Below, piece after piece: positions 1-7,783 of a stretch of 14,844 nt of DNA. The DNA lies in contig JAGLTY010000015.1 of assembly GCA_023135025.1 (NCBI GenBank), positions 1-14,844 on the forward strand, written 5' to 3'. The position numbers and the translations under genes are program-made. Position 1 is the first letter of the stretch. Each line of letters starts with the position of its first letter. The stretch is from Bacteroidales bacterium. Lineage in GTDB: Bacteria > Bacteroidota > Bacteroidia > Bacteroidales > GCA-2748055. Below the pieces are notes generated by a model. The model ran no database searches. It was not told the origin of the DNA and saw only the letters and a list, made by a program, of their open reading frames with translations.

Positions 1-706
1 TGGGCAGAAAGTAGGTAACAGATGCTTTCATGCCTGCCTGGAAGAACGTAAATCCTCCTGTGAGTACAAAGGCTGCTGAAAACCGCAGGAAAATCTTCCA
101 GTAACTTCCCTCCTGGTGATGTTTTGATGAAGTGGCCGGGGTAAACCGGGCATTTCTAAAGTTGAACCAGAGAATCACTGAAGCCACAAAACCGAGCGGC
201 ATCATTCTCCAGGTCCCTTCCAGTCCCCACCAGCTGATCACCCCAAGGATAATCATGGGTCCGGCTGTGCGTGCCAGTTCCCCTCCCACCATGTAATAGC
301 TCATCCCCTTGCCGGTCCGGCTGCCCGAAAGCTGTTTCACCATCACAGGGGTGGGAATGTGCCAGAGTGTGGAGCTGATCCCCGAAAAGAAGAGGAGTAT
401 GGCCAGGAAGGTATAGCCGGGAGCCACACCGATCAGGCTCATAAAAACAGCTGTAAGGGCAGGTGAGAAGATCACCATATACCGCATCACCGGACGCTCG
501 GCCATGATGCCGATCAATGGATTGAAGAGGGAGGGGATCCGCTGTATCACCGCCAGCAGTCCGGTCAACCCGTAACTGATTCCCAGTTTATCAATGATCA
601 GGGGCAGGGCAGGTGCCAGGAAAGCGGTGTAGCAATCATGCACAAAGTGGGCCGCTGACATGGTCAGCACCCTCCCTTTTTCAAATCCGTCCCTGGATCG
701 TTTCAT
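1..706 (-). CDS. MFS transporter, fosmidomycin-resistance (Fsr)-like, C-terminus cut off by window edge
   Basis: The first 235 residues of an inner-membrane major facilitator transporter are visible, starting MKRSRDGFEKGRVL and running off the window. Hydrophobic segments alternate with short loops as in the first six helices of MFS proteins. The early SAAHFVHDCYTAFLAPALP stretch (near residue 16) and a later WHIPTPVMVKQL resemble the helix-1 HxxHD region and FHP region of the Fsr-like subgroup; this is recalled similarity, not a search. The ATG at 706-704 shares one base with the TGA stop of the upstream nucleoside phosphorylase (TGATG), so it is the last visible gene of the sppA-lpxK-punA operon and probably translationally coupled. 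Substrate is unknown; the position after a nucleoside phosphorylase makes a nucleoside or drug conceivable, but the sequence does not show which. Confidence 0.85.
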   Translation of the reverse strand, partial: MKRSRDGFEKGRVLTMSAAHFVHDCYTAFLAPALPLIIDKLGISYGLTGLLAVIQRIPSLFNPLIGIMAERPVMRYMVIFSPALTAVFMSLIGVAPGYTFLAILLFFSGISSTLWHIPTPVMVKQLSGSRTGKGMSYYMVGGELARTAGPMIILGVISWWGLEGTWRMMPLGFVASVILWFNFRNARFTPATSSKHHQEGSYWKIFLRFSAAFVLTGGFTFFQAGMKASVTYFLP

Positions 707-1512
707 CAGCCGGTGATCAGGTTGATGATCAGTTCTGTGAGTTTGGGAGCAGTTTTTTCAGCAGCTTTGATCACATCCTGATGGGTTAGTTTCTGGATCT
801 TCCCCGGGACCCCCAGATCGGTAATCACCGAAACAGCAAAGATGTTGATACCCATCTGGTGGGCAGCTATTGCCTCGGGAACAGTGGACATACCTACTGC
901 ATCCCCCCCGATAATACGTAAGTACTGGTACTCCTTGGGAGTTTCCAGAGTGGGTCCTGTAACGCCCACATAACATCCCTCCTGGATTGGTATCTGAAGC
1001 TTTTTCGAAATTACTCTTGCCTTTTGAAGCAGTTCAGGATCGTAGGTTTGACTCATATCAGGGAACCTGGCACCAAATTCGGGCTCATGTTTACCTACAA
1101 GCGGATTGGGCATCAGGCAGATATGGTCATTGATCACCATGATGTCACCGATCTCAAATTCCGGATTCATGCCTCCGGCCGCATTGGAGACAACCAGGGT
1201 TTTGATCCCCAGTAACTTCATTACCCGGATGGGAAATATCACCTCTTGCATCTTATACCCCTCGTAATAGTGAAACCTCCCTTGCATGACCAGGACGCGC
1301 TTTTCGCCCAGTTTTCCGGAGATTAGTTTCCCCTCATGCCCTTCGACTGTGGAGACCGGGAAGTGTGGAATGGACTGGTAATCTACCACATGCTCTACCT
1401 CCAGGTGATCTACCATTTTTCCAAGTCCGGTCCCCAGGATAATGGCTGTGTCGGGGATCTCATGAATCTTCTCCCTGATATAGGATACTGCTTCTTTTAT
1501 TGCTGTTAACAT
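706..1512 (-). CDS. punA: Purine-nucleoside phosphorylase (trimeric PNP family)
   Basis: Cytosolic enzyme of purine salvage that splits purine nucleosides with phosphate to base and ribose 1-phosphate (EC 2.4.2.1). The 268-residue length fits the trimeric PNP family. Visible motifs in order: ILGTGLG phosphate loop (25-31), QGRFHYYEGY (77-86) with His81, SNAAGGMN (109-116), GVTGPTLET (183-191) with Glu190 matching human Glu201, GMSTVPE (207-213), and LTHQDV (242-247) with His244 matching human His257. The position corresponding to human Asn243, which reads 6-oxopurines, is Asp232 (SVITDLG); see findings. The start overlaps the end of lpxK by 53 bases in another frame; the next Met is at 33, after the phosphate loop, so the annotated ATG must be right. 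The stop shares a base with the MFS start. Function is near certain; base specificity is open. Confidence 0.95.
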   Translation of the reverse strand: MLTAIKEAVSYIREKIHEIPDTAIILGTGLGKMVDHLEVEHVVDYQSIPHFPVSTVEGHEGKLISGKLGEKRVLVMQGRFHYYEGYKMQEVIFPIRVMKLLGIKTLVVSNAAGGMNPEFEIGDIMVINDHICLMPNPLVGKHEPEFGARFPDMSQTYDPELLQKARVISKKLQIPIQEGCYVGVTGPTLETPKEYQYLRIIGGDAVGMSTVPEAIAAHQMGINIFAVSVITDLGVPGKIQKLTHQDVIKAAEKTAPKLTELIINLITG

Positions 1513-2578
1513 AGTTTAAAATTTGTCGGTCAAATTCATCTTTATCATCATTCAGGAAATGTACATAGATGCGTACTGCATGCAGGGCATCCCGGACTTC
1601 CGGTTCAGGATCATGATCCCGAATCCTCATGGCATCCTTTTCGGTGGTCAGGACCAGGATCTCCTGATGTTTCTTTTTTAGCTCATGATATGTGCTGGAG
1701 ATCTTCTTAATGTCTTTCCGGGAATAGTGGTGGTGGTCAGGAAAAGAGAGTTCAATCATATTGGTATTGATGCTCCGTGCATATTGCCGGAGCGGACGCG
1801 GGTTGGCAATTCCGGTAACGATCAGGACGCCACCCACCTGTTTTTTAAACCATGCAGCATCTCTTCTGGTTGTATCCGGAAAAACTGGTGAAAGATCGCC
1901 ATATCGCATGGTGGTGAAATAGAGGTGCTGGCCGATGGAGAGGTCCATCCTGTTCACATACTCCCGAAGTTCCATTGGTTTTATTCTTTCAGGCGACCGG
2001 GTTACCAGGATGATGTTGGCACGGTTGAGGTTGCTGGCCGGTTCTCTCAGCATACCGGCCGGAAGCAGCCGGTCACTGTCTATGGGGCGGGTATAATCGA
2101 TGAGAAGGATAGAAAACCCGGGTTTGACGGAGCGATGCTGGTAGGCATCGTCCATCAGGATCACCTCCACCGGGGGAGCCTGTTTCATCAGCAGTTTTAT
2201 CCCGTTTGACCGCTTTCGGTCCACCGCAACTGTTATTCCAGGAAACCGTCTCTTGATCTGGAGGGGTTCATCTCCGATTTCGTCTGCTGTTGATTCTATG
2301 GAAGCGATTCTGAAATCCCTGGTTTTTCTTTTATAGCCCCGGCTCAGTGTGGCTACGCTGAACTCATTGTCGAGCAGTCCGGCCAGGTACTCCACATGTG
2401 GAGTTTTCCCTGTTCCGCCCACGGTGATGTTTCCCACCGAGATCAGGGGGATCTTAAAACAGGAAGATTTTAGAAAACCATTGTCATAAAGGATGTTCCT
2501 GATCCAGATCACTGCGCCGTAGAGCCAGGAAAAAGGGATCAGAACGACCTTCCAGTTATTGCGACCGGTTCTATTCAT
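1460..2578 (-). CDS. lpxK: Tetraacyldisaccharide 4'-kinase LpxK
   Basis: Inner-membrane kinase that phosphorylates the 4' position of the lipid A disaccharide precursor using ATP, late in lipid A synthesis, so the host makes lipopolysaccharide. The 372-residue protein has an N-terminal hydrophobic patch (about 10-32) for membrane association, the P-loop GNITVGGTGKTP (49-60), GDEP (102-105) with the Asp used by LpxK for catalysis in characterised members, DDAYQHR (143-149) in place of the commoner DDGFQHR, and PDHHHY near residue 280. The start ATG lies 45 bases after the sppA stop. Its last 17 codons overlap the start of the nucleoside phosphorylase gene. The order sppA, lpxK, purine nucleoside phosphorylase is, as I recall, common in Bacteroidales. 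Length and motifs look intact. Confidence 0.96.
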   Translation of the reverse strand: MNRTGRNNWKVVLIPFSWLYGAVIWIRNILYDNGFLKSSCFKIPLISVGNITVGGTGKTPHVEYLAGLLDNEFSVATLSRGYKRKTRDFRIASIESTADEIGDEPLQIKRRFPGITVAVDRKRSNGIKLLMKQAPPVEVILMDDAYQHRSVKPGFSILLIDYTRPIDSDRLLPAGMLREPASNLNRANIILVTRSPERIKPMELREYVNRMDLSIGQHLYFTTMRYGDLSPVFPDTTRRDAAWFKKQVGGVLIVTGIANPRPLRQYARSINTNMIELSFPDHHHYSRKDIKKISSTYHELKKKHQEILVLTTEKDAMRIRDHDPEPEVRDALHAVRIYVHFLNDDKDEFDRQILNYVNSNKRSSILYQGEDS

Positions 2579-2623
2579 GAGTGATGATCCGATATCTCAG
2601 GTATGGTTGTGCCTTGCAAATGG

Positions 2624-4393
2624 TTAATGCAGCTCAATTTCATAAGGCATGATGGCCTGTATACCATGCATGTTCCGGATTTCCTGAATTTTTCTGTAGT
2701 GGCGATACTCTTCACCAAGTTCACGTCTCAGGATGCGGTCGGTTCGTACCATGGCACCCCCGGTGAGCTGATTCATAATAGCTGTCATGGGATCTTCCAG
2801 TCTGGGAAGCGACTGAACACGGTAGTTCTCAAGTCCGGCCATCTCTGCCGCCACTTCGATAGATTTTTTCAGTCCGCCATACATATCAATCAACCCCAGC
2901 TCCAGGGCATCCGATCCTGCCCAGACCCGACCTCCGGCAATGGCGTCGATCTCGTCGTACGATTTTCCCCGTCCATCGGCAACGATATTCACAAAGTTGG
3001 TATAGAAATCATCGATCATTTTCTGAACAATCAGACGCTCGTTAGGATCGAGGGGATCCATGGCGGTCAGGATATTGGCATTTTCATTTGTTTTTACCAC
3101 ATCGGTAGTGATACCCAGTTTTTCGTTCATCAGCTTTTGCACATTGGGAAACAGTCCGAATACTCCGATGGAACCGGTAATGGTCCCGGGTCCGGCCAAG
3201 ATGGTGTCGGCAGGAGCTGCAATGTAATACCCCCCCGAAGCGGCTACATCGCCCATGGAGGCCACCACAACTTTTTCTTTGGCCGCCAGCATCACTTCCC
3301 GGTGTATCACGTCAGATGCCGATCCACTGCCACCACCGGAATTGATCCTGAAAACGATGGCCTTTACCGATTTGTCTCTCCGGGCTTTCCTGATGGCCTT
3401 GGAGATGCGTTCCGAACTGATGTAACCCTCACCGGCATTTCCATCCACCACACTACCCATGGCATAGATGACCGCCACTTTATCTTTACTGTACTCTTTC
3501 TTCTTTTTCACAGGAGCATCCTTATATTTCTTCAGTGAGACGGCTTCCAGGTCCTCCTTCTCTTCCACACCCAATTTCTCTTTCATCAGGGTGAGCATCT
3601 CATCATAATAGATCAGTCCATCTATCATTCCGGTCTCTATCAGTTGATCCGAATCGATGGTCGCCATTTCATCGGCAATCTGGTTCAGCTTCTCTGCTGA
3701 AAGGCCACGACTTACAGAGATATCTTCAATGATTTTACCCCAGAGGGCCCCAACATATCCTTCGATCTGTTCCCTGTTCTCTTTGCTCAGGTCATCTCTC
3801 AGAAAGGGTTCCACCGCCCCCTTATAGGTCCCGTGCCTGATCACCTGCATCTCCACCCCGATCTTCTCCAGGGCTTTCTTGTAGAACATCACCTGGGCGC
3901 TCATTCCGTTAAACAGGAATATCCCTTTCGGGGTCATAAAGATACTATCGGCTACAGAGGCCAGATAATAGGACTTCTGGGTATAGGCATTGGAATAGGC
4001 ATAGATAAATTTCCCGCTCTCCTTAAAATCCAGCATGGCTTCACGAATTTCCCCCAGGGTGGCGATTCCGGCCTTGACACCACCAAGATTCAGAAAGATT
4101 CCTTCGATATTTTCATCTGTTTTGGCTTTGTTCAGGTCCTTCAGGATCTGGTTCAGCCCCATGGTTTTATCATATATGAAATTGCCCGAGAAAAGAAGAG
4201 CAAAAGGATCCTCATTGGTGCGGTCGAGAATCTGTGCATTGAACTTTGCCACCAGCAGGGAGTTCTCTTTTACCTCCACTGGCGCTTTGGAGGTGGAGGC
4301 AGCAACAATACCCATGAAGATCAAAAAGACCAAAACAGTCATAATAACCAGACCAGTAATGGTTGCCAGAAGGCTGCTCAGAAAATTTTTCAT
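2624..4393 (-). CDS. sppA: Signal peptide peptidase SppA, 67K type
   Basis: Membrane-anchored serine protease with a Ser-Lys dyad that degrades remnant signal peptides at the periplasmic side of the inner membrane. The 589-residue protein has one N-terminal membrane helix (about 10-32) and two tandem S49 peptidase domains, the long form as in E. coli. The N-terminal half carries the general base Lys191 in GTYKGAVEPF; the C-terminal half carries the nucleophile Ser386 in DVAASGGYY, preceded by NSGGGSGSA (351-359). A lysine-rich linker (about 295-305) separates the halves. It is the first gene of the minus-strand operon with lpxK and punA, and its start is 70 bases from the divergent folK. No clear Bacteroidota -7 element was found in that 70-base gap. 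The catalytic residues are present and the gene looks intact. Confidence 0.96.
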   Translation of the reverse strand: MKNFLSSLLATITGLVIMTVLVFLIFMGIVAASTSKAPVEVKENSLLVAKFNAQILDRTNEDPFALLFSGNFIYDKTMGLNQILKDLNKAKTDENIEGIFLNLGGVKAGIATLGEIREAMLDFKESGKFIYAYSNAYTQKSYYLASVADSIFMTPKGIFLFNGMSAQVMFYKKALEKIGVEMQVIRHGTYKGAVEPFLRDDLSKENREQIEGYVGALWGKIIEDISVSRGLSAEKLNQIADEMATIDSDQLIETGMIDGLIYYDEMLTLMKEKLGVEEKEDLEAVSLKKYKDAPVKKKKEYSKDKVAVIYAMGSVVDGNAGEGYISSERISKAIRKARRDKSVKAIVFRINSGGGSGSASDVIHREVMLAAKEKVVVASMGDVAASGGYYIAAPADTILAGPGTITGSIGVFGLFPNVQKLMNEKLGITTDVVKTNENANILTAMDPLDPNERLIVQKMIDDFYTNFVNIVADGRGKSYDEIDAIAGGRVWAGSDALELGLIDMYGGLKKSIEVAAEMAGLENYRVQSLPRLEDPMTAIMNQLTGGAMVRTDRILRRELGEEYRHYRKIQEIRNMHGIQAIMPYEIELH

Positions 4394-4463
4394 ATATGCA
4401 ATTTTTGAAGCAGCAATGTACTAAAAATGTGCTTGATATTAAATACCTTAGTTTGAGGAAAAG

Positions 4464-4976
4464 ATGAATATGATTTACCTTTCACTGGGAAGCAACCTGG
4501 GCCACCGTGAGCAGCATCTTGAAGAGGCGATGAAGCTGATTCAAAGCCGGATCGGTGGGATTGAAAGTGTCTCCCGGTACTATGAATCGGAACCCTGGGG
4601 TTATTCCAGTGAAAAAAGGTTTTTTAACTGCTGTTTATCGGTACGAACCACTCTCGGTCCGCTCCTTCTGCTGGATCAGTTACTGGAGATTGAGAAAGAG
4701 ATGGGCAGACAAAGAGGAGGGATGGGCTACAGCGACCGGGTGATTGATATTGACCTGCTGCTCTATGGCGATAGTCAGCTGGATCATCCCCGGCTAACAC
4801 TTCCGCATCCTTCCATGGGAGACAGAAGGTTTGTGTTGGCTCCGCTGGCCGAAATAGCACCCGAACTGATCCATCCCGTTGCCGGCATATCCATCAGTAA
4901 GATGTTGCAACAGTGTACCGATCAATCAGAGGTCACACCATTGCATCATAGGAGAAGTTCTTCCCAGAACATATAG
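4464..4976 (+). CDS. folK: 2-amino-4-hydroxy-6-hydroxymethyldihydropteridine pyrophosphokinase (HPPK)
   Basis: Cytosolic folate-synthesis enzyme that moves pyrophosphate from ATP to 6-hydroxymethyl-dihydropterin (EC 2.7.6.3). The 170-residue protein opens with IYLSLGSNLGHRE (4-16), then SRYYESEPWG (37-46) for pterin binding, and DRVIDIDLLLYG (91-102), where Asp95 and Asp97 are the magnesium ligands, then LPHPSMGDRRFVLAPLAE (103-120). GAGG at 4455-4458 is a ribosome-binding-like site and suits the ATG at 4464; a second ATG at 4470 would also work and is nearer the core fold. It is the only plus-strand gene in the first 13 kb, divergent from sppA. Its last 31 bases overlap the 3' end of the opposing membrane-protein gene, so the C-terminal tail after about residue 140 is probably not conserved. 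Confidence 0.96.
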   Translation: MNMIYLSLGSNLGHREQHLEEAMKLIQSRIGGIESVSRYYESEPWGYSSEKRFFNCCLSVRTTLGPLLLLDQLLEIEKEMGRQRGGMGYSDRVIDIDLLLYGDSQLDHPRLTLPHPSMGDRRFVLAPLAEIAPELIHPVAGISISKMLQQCTDQSEVTPLHHRRSSSQNI

Positions 4977-5410
4977 AATCCCGTATAGATGATTGACCAT
5001 AACAGGTTTGAAACGATCAGATAAAGGAATTTGGTTTTCGAGGTGTAGTAATACCTGACCATCAGGAAAACCCCCACCGGGATGGAGAGCAGGAAGGGAG
5101 TGATCAGAGCAATCCCGAACAATCCGTATTTCTGCTTGATTCGTACAATCCGCCGATTTTTCCGGGTGAAGATCTTTTTTACCTGCTGTTCATCTTCCAG
5201 GATTTTCCGGTTCGCTCTTCTGAATGTCCGTTTCCACCAGTCGATCATCTTTTCGGAGAGAAATGCGAAAAAGTAGATCCCTGCTATACCCCCCACATTG
5301 GTCCAGAGAATGGTCTCTGCAAAACTGAATTCAAACTGTACAATGACCAGGGGAAATGTGGCAGCAAACTTAAAGGAACTAAAGAGTATGATAATTAGAA
5401 TCTGAACCAA
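4946..5410 (-). CDS. Small four-helix membrane protein of unknown function
   Basis: I do not recognise a characterised family. The 154-residue protein has two hydrophobic helices near 2-25 and 30-54, a strongly basic cytoplasmic-looking loop (about 58-93, with WWKRTFRRANRK and RKNRRIVRIKQKYG), and two more helices near 95-118 and 127-148. The KYGLFGIALITPF stretch after the basic loop faintly recalls small putative multidrug-export proteins, but that is weak. The only start in reach is TTG at 5410-5408: no ATG or GTG lies between the in-frame stop upstream and Met56, which is beyond the second helix. It begins 14 bases after the radC stop, so it is probably co-transcribed with radC. Its stop lies inside the 3' end of folK on the other strand. 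The long open frame with sensible topology supports a real gene. Confidence 0.8.
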   Translation of the reverse strand: MVQILIIILFSSFKFAATFPLVIVQFEFSFAETILWTNVGGIAGIYFFAFLSEKMIDWWKRTFRRANRKILEDEQQVKKIFTRKNRRIVRIKQKYGLFGIALITPFLLSIPVGVFLMVRYYYTSKTKFLYLIVSNLLWSIIYTGFYMFWEELLL

Positions 5411-5424
5411 AATGCAACGAGTAA

Positions 5425-6123
5425 TTAAACGATCAAACCTTCATCTGCGAAACTAAAATAGGATTTATCTGCAATAATTACATGATCCAATAGTTTAATT
5501 TCGAGCATTTCAGCTGCTTTTTTCAGTTTCTCGGTGATTTTCACATCGGCATCGCTGGGGTGGTTGTTGCCCGACGGGTGGTTGTGACAAACAATGATGG
5601 ATGAGGCCAGGCTATCCAGTGCCTTTTTCAGAATGATCCTGGTATCGATGACCGTTCCTGAGAGCCCACCCTGGCTTACTTTATACTTTCCCACCACCCT
5701 GTTGGCCCGATTGAGCATCAGCAACCAGAACTCCTCATGTTGCAGGTCGCCCATCAGTGGGTGAAAAAGGTTGAAGACCGTTTCACTGGATTTGACCGGT
5801 ATCTTTTCGGGATGCTGCATTCCGGCCCTCCTGCGACCCAGCTCCATGGCTGCAAGCAGGGTGATCGCTTTTGCCGGACCCACCCCTTTGATTCTGACCA
5901 GGTCGCTGATGCCCTGCCGTCCCAGCAGTTGAAGACTGTTCCCGGCACCTTTCATGATCAGTCTGGCCAGCTCTACCGCAGTCATATTCTTTGTTCCGGA
6001 GCCCAGTAGAATGGCAATAAGTTCGGAATCGGAAAGATATTGCACCCCGTTGACCATCACTTTCTCCCTGGGGCGCTCCTCCACCGCCCAGGTGGTCAGG
6101 GCATGTGAGTTGTAGCTGTTCAT
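5425..6123 (-). CDS. radC: RadC family protein (JAB/MPN metalloprotease-like domain)
   Basis: 232-residue member of the RadC (UPF0758) family. Residues 1-100 form the usual N-terminal part, with RPREK (17-21), LSDSELIAILLGSGT (30-44) and a helix-hairpin-helix stretch IKGVGPAKA (78-86). Residues 105-232 form the JAMM domain: the motif HNHPSGNNHPSDAD (180-193) supplies His180, His182, Ser190 and Asp193, with an upstream Glu in the HEEFWLL region (129-135) as the likely fourth catalytic residue. The metal site is therefore complete. Despite the name, a direct role in DNA repair is not well established for this family. AGGAG lies about 13 bases upstream of the ATG. It is followed after 14 bases by the four-helix membrane-protein gene, and preceded by the rpsT terminator. 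Length is typical and there are no signs of damage. Confidence 0.95.
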   Translation of the reverse strand: MNSYNSHALTTWAVEERPREKVMVNGVQYLSDSELIAILLGSGTKNMTAVELARLIMKGAGNSLQLLGRQGISDLVRIKGVGPAKAITLLAAMELGRRRAGMQHPEKIPVKSSETVFNLFHPLMGDLQHEEFWLLMLNRANRVVGKYKVSQGGLSGTVIDTRIILKKALDSLASSIIVCHNHPSGNNHPSDADVKITEKLKKAAEMLEIKLLDHVIIADKSYFSFADEGLIV

Positions 6124-6193
6124 GTTCCTGTTTTACTCCTTAATATGCCAGAATGGGAAACATCAGTGTAGAGAGCCCTCCTCTCTTGGGTGA

Positions 6194-6230
6194 AATAGAA
6201 AAAGGCCATCCACAGATGTGAACGGCCTTT
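6194..6230 (-). terminator. Rho-independent terminator of rpsT
   Basis: On the minus strand AAAGGCC (6230-6224) pairs with GGCCTTT (6207-6201) around a 16-base loop that can itself form a short CAC/GTG stem, followed by a run of T (6203-6199) and further T-rich sequence. It lies 25 bases after the rpsT stop, between rpsT and radC. Confidence 0.8.
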
Positions 6231-6254
6231 CAAATATCATGGTGGTGAATAACC

Positions 6255-6506
6255 TTACAGGCTGTTCACGTGTTTTGCAAGCTTTGACTTGAGGTTGGAT
6301 GCCTTGTTCTTGTGAATCACATTGTTCTTGGCAAGCCTGTCAAGCATGGAAACAACTTCTGAATACTGCTCTGTTGCGGCCTCCTTATCGGTAGTTCCGC
6401 GTAGTTTCTTTACGGCGCTTCTTGTGGTCCTGGCGTAATACCTGTTTTTTACACGTTTCGACTCTGTTTGCCTGATCCTCTTCTTCGCTGATAAATGATG
6501 TGCCAT
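6255..6506 (-). CDS. rpsT: 30S ribosomal protein S20
   Basis: S20 binds 16S rRNA and helps assemble the small ribosomal subunit. The 83-residue, very basic, helix-forming protein matches the family length. [21 protein letters not shown] at the N-terminus and the C-terminal [18 protein letters not shown] are the recognisable S20 ends; the second matches the conserved IHKNKAxxxKSRL block. It stands alone, with a Bacteroidota-type promoter just upstream (6533-6563) and a hairpin terminator just downstream, so it is likely a single-gene transcript. No sign of paralogy or damage. Confidence 0.97.
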   Translation of the reverse strand: MAHHLSAKKRIRQTESKRVKNRYYARTTRSAVKKLRGTTDKEAATEQYSEVVSMLDRLAKNNVIHKNKASNLKSKLAKHVNSL

Positions 6507-6532
6507 ATCGCCTTATAATTTATTTGGGGATG

Positions 6533-6563
6533 CAAAAATAGTGATTAATTTGAATGATACAAA
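6533..6563 (-). promoter_or_regulatory. Bacteroidota-type promoter of rpsT
   Basis: On the minus strand TTTG (6563-6560) is followed by exactly 19 bases and then TATTTTTG (6540-6533), matching the known Bacteroidota vegetative consensus TTTG-N19-TAnnTTTG. Transcription would start roughly at 6526-6528, about 20 bases before the rpsT ATG. It is the best promoter match in the window and supports the taxonomic call. Confidence 0.85.
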
Positions 6564-6567
6564 CAAT

Positions 6568-6600
6568 TTACCGCAAAAATATATAGCTATTTGCATAGCT
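6568..6600 (-). terminator. Probable terminator hairpin spanning the stop codon of the ABC permease
   Basis: On the minus strand AGCTAT (6600-6595), loop GCAA, and ATAGCT (6590-6585) form a six-pair stem, then ATATATTTTT follows. The permease TAG stop (6589-6587) lies within the stem. The stem is short and the T run starts late, so this is only a moderate candidate. It sits just upstream of the rpsT promoter, where insulation would be expected. Confidence 0.45.
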
Positions 6601-7783
6601 TTTTGGTACTTATCAGTATGGCTGTCACATTGGCAACGGATATCAGGAGGATTAGCCCCAGGGCAGTGCCGTAGATTATACCGTGCAGCGATGGGGAGAT
6701 ATTCAAGCTCCATGTTTCTGCTGTTTGATGAAGCTGCCCGGCAAGGAGGGAGGTGAGCAGCAATGAGAGACCGGTGATTCCGGCCATCAACAGAAGCAGA
6801 AGCAGGATATAGGGACGACTGATCTCCCGGTAATGGAACCCCAGTTTATTGAGTCTCCGTATTTTTTCAGATGAGCGGCTGATCATCAACTGGAGACTGA
6901 GGAGGAATACCAGGAAGGCGAGTCCGATAATGATTGCGGCCACGATTACCAGGAAGCTGATGATAAATTTGAGTATGATATTCATACGGCTGCTTTTCAG
7001 CTTCTCCCTGATGGTATCATAACCTTTCTCTTCAAGGAACCTGATAATGTTGGGATCGGTGGGATTTTTTGATACCAGTATCACCTGCGAGGGATCGTTC
7101 TTTTTAAAGTATCCGTATTTCTGGTTGGCCCACTCCAGGAAGTCGAGTGGTACCAGTATGGAGTTGACGCGGTTGCTGAAACCTACAATCCGTCCCTGGT
7201 AGTCATCATAGTTACCGCGGCCCTGACCCTTGAGCCTCAGTTTGAAATCGATCATGGAGATAACTCCTTTTGGAATCTGCGGAAGGCCCTGGCTGGGTGC
7301 AAACCCAAAGTTATAGAGGTTGAGGTAGTCCTGCGGAATGATTACGGGGATGGTACCCTTTTCGGGATCCCAGTGCCACTCTTCCGATTTCACATCGATG
7401 AATTCGTTCGGAATCGATTCAAAGAAGAGGTCGGTAATGAAATCGGGGAACCTCTCATTCTCGGTATACGCACTTACTGGAAACTCGTTTGAATTGAACG
7501 CTGCCACCTGGTCGGCAAAGGGCTGGGCTTTGATCTCTTCAATCTCTTCCGGCGTGAAGCCCACCCTGGAGAGCCCCAGTGTCTGACCGATATTTACTTT
7601 TTTGTTGATCACAATATATTCAGGATCGAGAAGATCACGGTTTTCAGAGAGGACCGATTTGATATCCATATAGAACTGAATGCCCGCCAGCAGCAGAACA
7701 AATCCCGCCAGGGTTCCCAGAAACGCCCCCAGAAGGTGCGCCCTGCTGTGATCCTTCCACAATATCTGGTAGAGGAGTCTCAT
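6587..7783 (-). CDS. FtsX/MacB-like ABC transporter permease
   Basis: 398-residue inner-membrane protein with the layout of type VII (MacB/LolC-like) ABC permeases: helix 1 at about 17-38, a large extracytoplasmic domain (about 40-265), then three helices (about 268-301, 322-350 and 368-392) that make up the FtsX domain. The cytoplasmic SSEKIRRLNKLGFHYREI stretch (304-321) is the usual coupling segment between FtsX helices. Its ATG overlaps the TGA of the ABC ATPase by four bases, so the two are made together. The family uses ATP hydrolysis on the inside for mechanical work in the periplasm, such as lipoprotein release or efflux. With only one FtsX protein visible, a homodimer is likely. The substrate is unknown; the upstream lipoprotein gene hints at envelope work but does not prove it. 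Confidence 0.85.
   Translation of the reverse strand: MRLLYQILWKDHSRAHLLGAFLGTLAGFVLLLAGIQFYMDIKSVLSENRDLLDPEYIVINKKVNIGQTLGLSRVGFTPEEIEEIKAQPFADQVAAFNSNEFPVSAYTENERFPDFITDLFFESIPNEFIDVKSEEWHWDPEKGTIPVIIPQDYLNLYNFGFAPSQGLPQIPKGVISMIDFKLRLKGQGRGNYDDYQGRIVGFSNRVNSILVPLDFLEWANQKYGYFKKNDPSQVILVSKNPTDPNIIRFLEEKGYDTIREKLKSSRMNIILKFIISFLVIVAAIIIGLAFLVFLLSLQLMISRSSEKIRRLNKLGFHYREISRPYILLLLLLMAGITGLSLLLTSLLAGQLHQTAETWSLNISPSLHGIIYGTALGLILLISVANVTAILISTKKLCK

Noticed and set aside
2603..3538. Long plus-strand open frame (311 codons) opposite sppA
   Set aside because: It lies fully inside sppA on the other strand; its product is rich in His, Gly and Ser without recognisable motifs, as expected of a shadow frame.
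6513..6756. Small open frames on both strands around the rpsT promoter
   Set aside because: They cover the promoter, the permease 3' end and its hairpin; no coding features are visible.
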